This document shows positions 33,111 through 40,753 of a DNA stretch of 43,309 bases, piece by piece. The notes beneath the pieces were generated by a model. It saw nothing but the letters and a program-made list of their open reading frames with translations. It did not search any database and had not been told where the DNA came from. A program made the position numbers and the translations under genes. Source of the DNA: an uncultured Clostridium sp. (GTDB lineage Bacteria; Bacillota; Clostridia; TANB77; CAG-508); NCBI GenBank assembly GCA_947575745.1, contig CANPOS010000014.1, positions 1-43,309 on the forward strand. Direction: 5' to 3'. Numbering within the stretch: the stretch's first letter is position 1; every line of letters starts with the position of its first letter.

Positions 33111-34043
33111 ATGGAAGAAAAATTTGAAATTATGAATCTTCTTCAAAGTAAACAATTTCTGGAAAAAGAATTGCAAGCACTTGCATATGGTTCAGTTGAA
33201 ATAAGGGAAAATGGTTCAAACAAATATATATATGTGCATTATAGAGAAGATGGAGTTGTTCTAACTAAATATGTTGGAGAATATTCAGAAGAATTATATA
33301 ATTTAGTATTAAATAATAGTATTAAAGCAAAAGAATTAAAAAAACAAATAAGAGAAATAACAAAAAAATTAAAACAATTGAATTATACTGAAGAAAAACT
33401 TTCTCCAAAAGTAGAACAAAACATAGATTTTGCAAAAAGACATCTAGTAGATACAATATATAAGCAAGCGATATTGGAGGGGGTTGCAACAACATTTGCA
33501 GATACAGAAAGCATTATCGAAGGTGGAAAAGTTAATAATATGACATCAGAAGATATTATGAAAATCGTAAATCTAAAACATGCGTGGGAATTTATATTAA
33601 ACAAAAATGTTATTTTAAGTGATACTAATTTTGCTTTATTATGTGAGATAAATAAAATGGTAGAAGAAGGTTTTTATTACTCAGCAGGAAAAGTTAGAAA
33701 TGTACCTGTAACCATAGGAGGCACAACATGGAAACCAGAATTACCTATTGAAAGTGTAATAAAAGAGGAATTAGAAGAAATTTTTAATAAAAATATGGAA
33801 GATATAGATAGAGCTATTGAACTTTTATTATATATAATGAAAAAACAGGTATTTATTGATGGAAATAAAAGAACATCTGTAATATATAGCAACCATTATT
33901 TGATTTCAAAAGGAAAGGGAATTATAGTAATACCAGCAGAATCTACAGAAAAATTTAAAGAGTTGCTTATTCTTTATTATGAAGGAAAAGACGAAAAAGA
34001 GATAAAGAAATTTATAAAGGAAAAATGTTATATTAGTATATAG
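33111..34043 (+). CDS. Fic/Doc-family protein with altered catalytic His
   Basis: 310 residues, cytosolic. A charged helical N-terminus (1-95) is followed by a Fic domain (about 110-290). It holds an EGxx-like segment (TFADTESIIEGG) resembling the autoinhibitory (S/T)xxxE(G/N) motif, and the core loop reads QVFIDGNKRTS, with Q246 where active Fic AMPylases have His (HxFxDGNxR). Loss of that His usually abolishes AMP transfer, so the enzyme may be inactive or use a different chemistry. AGGAG supports the ATG at 33111. Regulated by twin inverted repeats. Confidence 0.87.
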   Translation: MEEKFEIMNLLQSKQFLEKELQALAYGSVEIRENGSNKYIYVHYREDGVVLTKYVGEYSEELYNLVLNNSIKAKELKKQIREITKKLKQLNYTEEKLSPKVEQNIDFAKRHLVDTIYKQAILEGVATTFADTESIIEGGKVNNMTSEDIMKIVNLKHAWEFILNKNVILSDTNFALLCEINKMVEEGFYYSAGKVRNVPVTIGGTTWKPELPIESVIKEELEEIFNKNMEDIDRAIELLLYIMKKQVFIDGNKRTSVIYSNHYLISKGKGIIVIPAESTEKFKELLILYYEGKDEKEIKKFIKEKCYISI

Positions 34044-34086
34044 TATTAATGATTAGAGTAATTACTCTGAAGAAAGGAATGCACAA

Positions 34087-34950
34087 ATGGATATAGCAAA
34101 TGATTGGAAAGATTATGAGATAATAGACACAGCAAATGGAGAAAAATTAGAAAGATGGAAAGACATTACACTTGTTAGACCAGATCCACAAATTATATGG
34201 AAAGAGAAACAAAAACCTAATGAGTGGAGAAAACAAAACGCAAGATACATAAGAAGTAAGACTGGTGGAGGATATTGGGAGTATAAAAATAAACTTCCAT
34301 CTTCTTGGAAGATACAATATAAAAATCTTACTTTTAATATAAAACCTATGGGCTTTAAGCACACAGGTTTATTTCCAGAGCAAGCAGTTAACTGGGATTG
34401 GATGATAGACAAAATTAAATCAGCAAAGAGAGAAATAAAAGTGTTAAACCTATTTGCATATACAGGTGGAGCAACAGTTGCATGCCTAAGTGCAGGTGCT
34501 AGTGTATGCCATGTAGATAGCTCCAAAGGTATGGTATCATGGGCAAAGGAAAATGTTGAAGCTTCTGGGCTTAGTGATAGGCATGTAAGATATATTGTAG
34601 ATGATGTAGTAAAGTTTGTAAATCGTGAAATTAGAAGAGGAAATAAGTATGATGCGATAATAATGGATCCTCCTTCTTATGGAAGAGGAACAAATGGTGA
34701 GGTATGGCAATTTGAAGATGGAATATATGATTTAGTAGAACTATGTTCAAATGTTTTAAGTGAAAATCCATTGTTTTTCCTTATAAATTCATATACAACT
34801 GGAATATCTGGGAAGGTATTGGAAAATATTTTGAATTTAACAATAGGAAAGAAATATAAAGGAAGGGCATATTCAGGAGAAATTGGACTACCTGTAAGGG
34901 AGTCGGATATAGTTTTGCCATGTGGTATATATGGAAGGTTTGAGAAATAA
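34087..34950 (+). CDS. Class I SAM-dependent RNA methyltransferase (RlmI/RlmK-like)
   Basis: 287 residues. A SAM-binding Rossmann domain has motif I LNLFAYTGGATVACLSAGA (about 121-139), HVDSSKGMVSWAKENVE, and motif IV IIMDPPSYGRG (DPPxYG). A substrate region lies before it (KQNARYIRSKTGGGYWEYKN). It probably methylates rRNA. The next gene (34951) begins directly after its stop, so the two RNA-modifying enzymes are co-translated. AAAGGAATG precedes the start. Confidence 0.87.
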   Translation: MDIANDWKDYEIIDTANGEKLERWKDITLVRPDPQIIWKEKQKPNEWRKQNARYIRSKTGGGYWEYKNKLPSSWKIQYKNLTFNIKPMGFKHTGLFPEQAVNWDWMIDKIKSAKREIKVLNLFAYTGGATVACLSAGASVCHVDSSKGMVSWAKENVEASGLSDRHVRYIVDDVVKFVNREIRRGNKYDAIIMDPPSYGRGTNGEVWQFEDGIYDLVELCSNVLSENPLFFLINSYTTGISGKVLENILNLTIGKKYKGRAYSGEIGLPVRESDIVLPCGIYGRFEK

Positions 34951-35630
34951 ATGAAAGTAATATATGAAGATAATCATGTTATAGTAGTAGAAAAAATGCC
35001 AAATGTTCCTTCGCAAGGAGATAAGACAGAAGATATAGATATGTTAAGCATTATAAAGGCTTATTTAAAAGAGAAATATAATAAGCCAGGTGAAGTATAT
35101 CTAGCGTTAATACATAGACTAGATAGGCCAGTTGGTGGTGTTATGGTGTTTGCTAAGACATCAAAAGCAGCGGCAAGGTTAAGTGAACAAGTAAGAGAAA
35201 GAAAAATTCAGAAAGAATATTTAGTAGTAGCAGATGGAAAATTTGAGAAGGAAGCGGATACTCTTGAAGATTATTTGTTAAAAAACCAGAAAAATAATAT
35301 CAGTAGAGTAGTAAAAGAAGGAACAAAGGGAGCAAAAATTGCAAAACTTGATTATGAGGTATTAAAATATAATGAGGAAATAAATTTATCCGTTCTACGA
35401 ATATTATTGCACACAGGAAGGCATCACCAAATAAGAGTGCAACTTAGTAATATTGGACATAGTATTTATGGGGATCAAAAATATGGGACAAGAGGAAGGC
35501 GGAAAGCAAATTGCACTTTGGGCTTATAGACTAAGCTTTTACCACCCAATAACAAAGGAGCTTATGACATTTAAGGTAACTCCAGAAATAAATCGGAACA
35601 TGGAAGATAATTGAAGATTTAGAATTATAA
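34951..35630 (+). CDS. RluA-family pseudouridine synthase (two CGG +1 shifts)
   Basis: 225 residues through two shifts. Catalytic motif LIHRLDRPVGGVMVFAKTSK with Asp in HRLDR; later LRILLHTGRHHQIRVQLS and GHSIYGDQKYG, all diagnostic of the RluA/RluD class without S4 domain. Isomerises uridine in rRNA or tRNA. The site at 35500 restores RGRGKQIALWAYRLSF, and the site at 35594 restores PEINGTWKIIEDLEL. Unshifted, it would stop at 35529. Shares the transcript with the methyltransferase upstream. Confidence 0.93.
35500..35503 (+). other. CGG +1 recoding site (pseudouridine synthase, site 1)
   Basis: AGG, C, GGA gives G-R-G-K-Q-I-A-L-W-A. Unshifted stop at 35529. Confidence 0.9.
35594..35597 (+). 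other. CGG +1 recoding site (pseudouridine synthase, site 2)
   Basis: AAT, C, GGA gives P-E-I-N-G-T-W-K-I-I. Close to the C-terminus; frame after the shift ends at 35630. Confidence 0.82.
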
Positions 35631-35681
35631 AATTTAATATTAAGAATTAAATAAGGTATATAAAAAGAGCATATACCCATA

Positions 35682-35806
35682 AAAAGAATATATAAAATTA
35701 TGCAGTTTCGCGTAGTATAGGAGCGAGTTTGAAACTGTAAGAGCTTTAGCTCATACAGTTTCAATGAGACGATCAACAAGAAACAAATAATTTTATATAT
35801 TCTTTT
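35682..35806. repeat. MITE-like element with 20-base inverted ends
   Basis: AAAAGAATATATAAAATTAT (35682-35701) is perfectly inverted at 35787-35806. The interior holds a hairpin TGAAACTGTAAGAGCT/AGCTCATACAGTTTCA, similar in design to the second hairpin of repeat family A. No ORF. It separates the RNA-modification genes from agr; the rest of 35631-35960 is AT-rich spacer. Confidence 0.75.
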
Positions 35807-35960
35807 GCTTTTACAAAACTTAAAAAATATTTTATAAAATAAAAAAATATATAATTCATAAAACAAATCATATCTTTTATAAACCTTTTCAGAAAAATTA
35901 TTAATTAAATTATATTATCATAATACAAACTAAAGATTAGCAATTAGGAGAATTTTGGCT

Positions 35961-36587
35961 ATGATTGATAAGATATTAGATAGTATTTGTGAAAAGGTTA
36001 ATATAAAGTTAAAAGAAGAAATTCCAGATATTACAAGCGAGAGAATAGAAATAATTGACTATGGATTAAAAATGATTATAGGTGAAATACCAAAGTTAAT
36101 GATAATGCTATGCATCGCATACCTCCTAGGAGTTTTACCACTAACAATACTATCATATATTATACTTTCGCCTTATACAATGTTCGCAGGAGGAGCACAT
36201 GCAAATAGCCATTTGGCATGCATAATTGCAACTCCTACTGTATATTGTGGAGGAGTAATTTTAAGTCAAAATTTACTTCAGAATGTGAGTTTTGAAAGAT
36301 ATCTAGCTATATTTGCTGTTTGGATATTTGGAATAATAATGTGCCTAATTTATGCACCAGCTGATACAGAAAGTGTACCAATACTAAGGAAAAAAGAAAG
36401 AAAATTCAAGAAAATTATGGCATGTATTACTCTAACTATTAGTCTAGTAGTTGCAATATTCCTAAAAAATATAGTTATATCTAATATTTTGATTTTTGGA
36501 TGTCTGATACGTTCAATAATGATTACAAGACCTATATACATAGTGTTTGGAAATAAATATGGGCATGAAGTATATAGTGAAAACTAA
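35961..36587 (+). CDS. agrB: AgrB-like autoinducer-processing protease
   Basis: 208 residues, polytopic membrane protein (about 4-6 TMs between 40 and 200). The catalytic pair H80 and C87 in GGAHANSHLACI has the same spacing as His77/Cys84 of staphylococcal AgrB. It trims the AgrD C-terminus and forms the thiolactone. A TTG six bases earlier is an alternative start; ATG chosen, with AGGAG about ten bases upstream. Followed by agrD after 72 bases. Confidence 0.93.
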   Translation: MIDKILDSICEKVNIKLKEEIPDITSERIEIIDYGLKMIIGEIPKLMIMLCIAYLLGVLPLTILSYIILSPYTMFAGGAHANSHLACIIATPTVYCGGVILSQNLLQNVSFERYLAIFAVWIFGIIMCLIYAPADTESVPILRKKERKFKKIMACITLTISLVVAIFLKNIVISNILIFGCLIRSIMITRPIYIVFGNKYGHEVYSEN

Positions 36588-36595
36588 GGATTAAT

Positions 36596-36624
36596 ACAAG
36601 GTAAAATGCCGGCTTTTATCTTGT
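36596..36624 (+). promoter_or_regulatory. Hairpin between agrB and agrD
   Basis: ACAAGGTAAAA and TTTTATCTTGT enclose GCCGGC. Possibly sets the agrB:agrD mRNA ratio by processing or partial termination. Confidence 0.5.
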
Positions 36625-36659
36625 GTTATATAAAATATACTAAAGAAAGGAGTTTTTAA

Positions 36660-36779
36660 ATGGTAAAAACTTTAGCTAAAATGGCAGAAAAAGCTGCTAA
36701 GTCAAACAATGCAGCTTGTTGGGGATTAGGAATGTTCCATCAACCAAAAATGCCAAAAGCATTAATAAAAAAAGATTAA
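36660..36779 (+). CDS. agrD: AgrD-type cyclic peptide autoinducer precursor
   Basis: 39 residues, below common length cut-offs. An amphipathic N-terminal helix (MVKTLAKMAEKAAKS) is followed by a core with the single Cys20 in NAACWGLGMFHQPKMP and a basic tail ALIKKD. This is the layout of clostridial cyclic lactone autoinducers. AgrB would cleave near the tail and join the new carboxyl to Cys20. The exact ring boundary is unknown; a likely ring runs from Cys20 to near Phe26. AAAGGAG precedes the ATG. Confidence 0.9.
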   Translation: MVKTLAKMAEKAAKSNNAACWGLGMFHQPKMPKALIKKD

Positions 36780-36880
36780 AAAAGATTAGAATCTAAAAAA
36801 TAAAGATTAAATTAATATAATATTTCCTTAAATGATAGTATAAACTATCAAAAATAATATAAAGTTACAAATAATACATA

Positions 36881-36918
36881 AAGTAAAAGCACCTTTTCGC
36901 TTAGGTGCTTTTACTTTA
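36881..36918. terminator. Bidirectional terminator between agrD and agrC
   Basis: AAGTAAAAGCACC (36881) pairs with GGTGCTTTTACTT (36904), with A/T runs on both sides. Confidence 0.85.
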
Positions 36919-36922
36919 AAAT

Positions 36923-38302
36923 TTAATTATCAAATATTTCTAAATCTTGTTTAAAGTATTTGTCATTTTTAGTAGTATGTAAATTTAGATTTTTAGATCT
37001 TTTAAGGATTTTGTTCACTTCCCATAAACCAAGTCCATGAGAACCTTCTTCTTCATTTTTAGAAGTATATCCTTTTTCACGAATTCTTTCTAAATCAACA
37101 TCTTTATTAGAATAAGTATTTTGAATAGAAATTATATATTTTTTGACATTTGAATTCTTAAAAGGTCCACTTACATCAAAACAAATTTCTTTTTCTTCAG
37201 AAGTTTTAGCAGCTTCTATTGCATTATCTAAAAGTATTCCCAAAATTCTTGTAAGTATATATGGACTTACTTTTATGTCACTAAAATTTACACATATGCT
37301 AACATTAAATGTTATGTTTGACTCTTCTGCTAAAAGGTATTTTGATGCAATTAAGCTATATAATGCAGGATCATTTATAAGTTTTGGGCTAAGGGCTGTT
37401 AAGTTATTTGAATTGTTACATTCATTTTTGATACCTTTATAATATTCTGCTAAACCATCCATATCTTTATTTACAATATAACCTTCTATTGATTGCATGA
37501 TATTTGAGAAATCATGTTTGAATATTCTTAAATTATCATGTAATAGTTTTAAGGTCTTATTATATAACTGAGCTTCTTCTAAAGATTGGCTTGTTTCTTC
37601 TAATTTTGCAGTTTTTAGTAAACTATAAATACTAATAGAAAAGTATGCAATTAGGGAAATAGTGCTAATTAAAGTAATAGCAACAGGAAGATTACTTATA
37701 AAGAAACCAATCATATAAAATTGCATACAAATAGCTACAAATGCAAAAAACAAATTTAATGCTAGTATAATTTTATTCTTTTTACTTATATTTTCTATAA
37801 AAGCAATATTTACTTTATAATATTTAATAATTCTATATATTAAATAAATAGATGTATATATAAGAAGAACAATAATTATTCTAGATAAAGGCGTAAGAAG
37901 TAGTTCTTCATAAGACATGTTAAATAAAGCACTGCCTAGCTTGCAGTAGATAGTTTCAAGAATAGCAGAAATTACAGTTGGAATAATCTGAGCCAAAAAG
38001 GCTTTAATTGTATTTGCCTTAAATACTAAAGTAATAACTAATGGATATAAAATTGCAATAGTATATACACTATAAGGTTTTGGTAAAATCGTATTTGAAA
38101 TACCTAAAAGAAATGCTAGTGATAACACAGATATGGCAAATTGCTTTTTTGTATAAGACAAATTAAGAATAGTCGTAATAAGAAGTATAGTAACTGATAT
38201 TTCAATAAAAACAAGAGGTATTCCCCAGTTATTAAATATAATCCCAACAATACCTTCATTAGGCGTTGTTAGAAGATTCCAAATCGTTTGCAATAAATTC
38301 AT
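36923..38302 (-). CDS. agrC: AgrC-like GHKL sensor histidine kinase
   Basis: 459 residues. Six or seven TM helices in residues 20-235, then a dimerisation helix with the phospho-acceptor His in LRIFKHDFSN and a HATPase_c_5 domain with LDNAIEAA and GLGLWEVN. Receptor for the AgrD-derived peptide. AGGTG precedes the ATG at 38302, which overlaps the end of the regulator gene by 44 bases, so the two are translationally coupled. Convergent with agrBD. Confidence 0.9.
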   Translation of the reverse strand: MNLLQTIWNLLTTPNEGIVGIIFNNWGIPLVFIEISVTILLITTILNLSYTKKQFAISVLSLAFLLGISNTILPKPYSVYTIAILYPLVITLVFKANTIKAFLAQIIPTVISAILETIYCKLGSALFNMSYEELLLTPLSRIIIVLLIYTSIYLIYRIIKYYKVNIAFIENISKKNKIILALNLFFAFVAICMQFYMIGFFISNLPVAITLISTISLIAYFSISIYSLLKTAKLEETSQSLEEAQLYNKTLKLLHDNLRIFKHDFSNIMQSIEGYIVNKDMDGLAEYYKGIKNECNNSNNLTALSPKLINDPALYSLIASKYLLAEESNITFNVSICVNFSDIKVSPYILTRILGILLDNAIEAAKTSEEKEICFDVSGPFKNSNVKKYIISIQNTYSNKDVDLERIREKGYTSKNEEEGSHGLGLWEVNKILKRSKNLNLHTTKNDKYFKQDLEIFDN

Positions 38303-38993
38303 TATTAATCACCTCCATAAAATTATTTTTATATTTTGGACCAATATAACATTTAGTATCATTATTAAAAAATAAAGTATTAGTGTTAGTTTCAATATGA
38401 CTAATATTATTAACATTAACAATATAAGATTTATGACATCTTATGAAATTATTAGGTAACTTTGAAGAAACCTTATTAAATGAACTGTAACTTTCATAAG
38501 TGTTTTGATTAGTTTTAAAAACCAACTTCATTCCGTCTCTCTTAATATAATAAATATCATTTTGGTTAATATAGGTTTTACTATTTAAAGATATGAAATT
38601 GCTAGAAGCAAAATCAACATCAGCAAATAATCTATTTAAAGTCTTTTCCAGTCTTTCAACAGTAATAGGCTTAGGAATATAATCAAAAGCCTTAACTTGA
38701 AAAGCTAAAAATGCATATTCTAAGTGACCAGTAGTAAATATAAAATAAATGTCTTTATTTGTATCTCTAATTTTTTCAGCAATATCTATTCCGTTTATAT
38801 CTGATTTTAGTTGGATATCTAAAAACAAAACGTCAACCTTCGTATCTTTCATATAATCTAATACGTCGGAGATTTTAGTAGATTTAAAACCAATTTTTGC
38901 ATTGAAATCGTTCTTTAGAATAAGTTTAGATAAGGTTTTCTCTAAATTATTTAAAAAAGACAAGTTGTCATCACATAAGGCAAAATTTAACAT
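38259..38993 (-). CDS. agrA: AgrA-like LytTR response regulator
   Basis: 244 residues. A receiver domain (1-125) has acidic FALCDDN, phospho-acceptor Asp in VLFLDIQL (about D59) and Lys in YIPKPIT. A C-terminal LytTR DNA-binding domain (about 140-240) has FIRCHKSYIVNVNNI. The start at 38993 is chosen because GGAGG lies eight bases before it; a longer in-frame reading to 39008 uses that site itself. It would activate agr and surface or virulence-type genes. The 39009-39280 gap toward pdaA is AT-rich, with no gene. Confidence 0.92.
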   Translation of the reverse strand: MLNFALCDDNLSFLNNLEKTLSKLILKNDFNAKIGFKSTKISDVLDYMKDTKVDVLFLDIQLKSDINGIDIAEKIRDTNKDIYFIFTTGHLEYAFLAFQVKAFDYIPKPITVERLEKTLNRLFADVDFASSNFISLNSKTYINQNDIYYIKRDGMKLVFKTNQNTYESYSSFNKVSSKLPNNFIRCHKSYIVNVNNISHIETNTNTLFFNNDTKCYIGPKYKNNFMEVINNEFIANDLESSNNA

Positions 38994-39280
38994 TTTCTCA
39001 TCCTCCATAAGAATACATAAAATTACAAAAATTCTGTAAAATATTTACAATTTTAATATCAAAGTTAATATTAAAACAAAAACTAAATAATGTCAATGAA
39101 CTAATAGTAAAAAATGTTGATTTTTGTAATTTTTTTGAAAATTTTAACATATAAACTTAAACTAAGTTAGACTAAAATATTTATAAAAAATAATAAAATA
39201 TTAATTGCATATTTTTAAATAAATATAATAAGATTTAATAGAAAATTATAATTATAAGTTAGAGGTAAATGGAGGTTAAT

Positions 39281-40085
39281 TTGAAAAGAATATTAACGAA
39301 ACTAGCTGGTTTAACACTCGTCTTTACATTAATAATAATATGGGCAATATATAGTTATTATCCAGATGTAATAAATACAAGTGCAAGTGTTTTAAGTAAT
39401 CAAAAAATTTGTTGGGGAATAAAAAGAGAAGATAACAACAAACAACCAGATTTAGGAAAAGTGAACCTAGAATTAATACAAAAGTATGATGGAATAGCAA
39501 TGGGAAATCCAGAAAAGAAGTATATATATTTAACCTTTGATAATGGTTATGAAGCAGGATATACAGGAAAAATCTTAGATACATTAAAAGAAAATAATGT
39601 TCAAGCTACATTTTTCATAACAGCACATTATCTAAATACAGCAAGTGACTTAGTAGAAAGAATGATAAATGAAGGACATATAGTTCGGAAATCATACTGT
39701 AAATCATAAAAGTATGCCAGAGATTTCAGAAGACAAAATAAAAGAAGAAGTAATGAAAATTCATACTACAATATTTGAAAAATTTAATTATGAAATGAAA
39801 TATATAAGGCCACCAAAAGGAGAATACAGTGAGAAAACTTTAAGCATCACAAATAACCTTGGATATAGGACAGTAATGTGGAGTTTTGCATATGACGACT
39901 GGGACGAAAACAAACAAGGTAAAACAGAATATGCAAAAAACAAAATTATATCTAATATACATCCAGGGTGTGTAATGCTATTACATTCAACTTCAAAAGA
40001 TAATTCTGAGATTTTGGGCGATATTATAAAAGAAATTAAAAAAATGGGTTATGAATTTAAATCTTTAGACGACTTTGAAGAATAA
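39281..40085 (+). CDS. pdaA: Polysaccharide deacetylase PdaA (one CGG +1 shift)
   Basis: About 267 residues from TTG 39281 (GGAGG five bases upstream); an ATG at 39269 in frame is the alternative. N-terminal TM anchor (about 8-28). NodB domain: the catalytic-base motif TFDNGYE is the PdaA form, then ATFFITAHYL, GHIVGNHTVNH with two zinc-ligand His, RPPKGEYSE, and the C-terminal MLLHSTS. Deacetylates muramic acid residues so that the delta-lactam of spore cortex forms, working with CwlD (27557). The extra C at 39686 precedes the Gly of GNHT; unshifted reading stops at 39709, just after CKS. Confidence 0.93.
39686..39689 (+). other. CGG +1 recoding site (pdaA)
   Basis: GTT, C, GGA gives H-I-V-G-N-H-T-V-N-H. 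The glycine precedes the metal-binding His pair. Confidence 0.94.
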
Positions 40086-40092
40086 TAAATAT

Positions 40093-40410
40093 TTAAGGAC
40101 GCAAATTTTTACTAAGATTAATAATTTGAATCAAAGTATCAGTATCTATGCGTTCTTTTTTTATAATTTTACAAAGTCTAATTAAATCAGGATCAGAAAT
40201 TTCGGAAGAAGTATCAAAATTTAATAATACATTAGGTGTAGTGTCAAAAAGTTTTGCAAGCTTAATAATCATATCAACTGTAAAGCTGGTATGTCCTAAT
40301 TCATAATGATTATAAGTAGTTCTAGACAAGTCTAGGAACTCTGCAACATCCTTTTGTCTTAAATCTCGGTCTTCACGCATATCTCTAACGGTTTCGTGAA
40401 TTTTTTTCAT
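40093..40410 (-). CDS. XRE-family HTH transcriptional regulator
   Basis: 105 residues. HTH_3 domain at about 8-62 (LRQKDVAEFLDLSRTTYNHYE then DMIIKLAKLFDTTPN), then a short helical C-terminus (LIRLCKIIKKERIDTDTLIQII). Convergent with pdaA. GGAGTC precedes the ATG. Targets unknown; the divergent surface-protein promoter at 40528 is the nearest candidate. Confidence 0.9.
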   Translation of the reverse strand: MKKIHETVRDMREDRDLRQKDVAEFLDLSRTTYNHYELGHTSFTVDMIIKLAKLFDTTPNVLLNFDTSSEISDPDLIRLCKIIKKERIDTDTLIQIINLSKNLRP

Positions 40411-40527
40411 TAAAAAGACTCCAATCTAAAATAAATAATTAAATAAAATATTTCCCTATATATAAGTAATATATAATCACATTTAGAACTTTTTTGACGA
40501 TAAATCCAAAAATTTTGTATTTTTTTG

Positions 40528-40556
40528 TTGACATGTTCAAAAAAAGAACTTATAAT
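40528..40556 (+). promoter_or_regulatory. Promoter of prepilin-like giant protein
   Basis: TTGACA at 40528 and TATAAT at 40551, 17-base spacer. Confidence 0.85.
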
Positions 40557-40594
40557 ATAGGTGTAAAAAAATTAAATGATAAATTTTTAAGTGA

Positions 40595-40680
40595 TATTCC
40601 TTGTTGGGAGGAAACTTAGATAGTTTTGGTTTTGTTTGGTTTTGACTTTGGCTATTTTAGTTTCCTGCCAAGAAGGAATA
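40595..40680 (+). ncRNA. Conserved prepilin-leader RNA motif, copy B
   Basis: Outer stem TATTCCTT (40595) with AAGGAATA (40673); inner stem GGAAACT (40610) with AGTTTCC (40659), extended by TTGGGA/TGCCAA. The U/G-rich loop core is the same as in copy A (17138-17224), while the outer stem sequence differs but still pairs. It begins about 35 bases after the -10 box and ends about 75 bases before the ATG. Confidence 0.65.
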
Positions 40681-40753
40681 TATGATAATAACAATTATGT
40701 ACAAAAAATGAAAAAATATTAAAATAAAAAACTAAAGAAAGGAAAGAAAAATT

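Noticed and set aside
1335..39689. Treating the nine frameshifted genes as pseudogenes or as sequencing errors
   Set aside because: All firm lesions are the same base (C), in the same phase, always before an in-frame Gly codon, never before the many out-of-frame GG pairs, and never in noncoding positions that I could recognise as displaced. Random decay or indel error would not do this. Raw reads are still needed to exclude an artefact fully.
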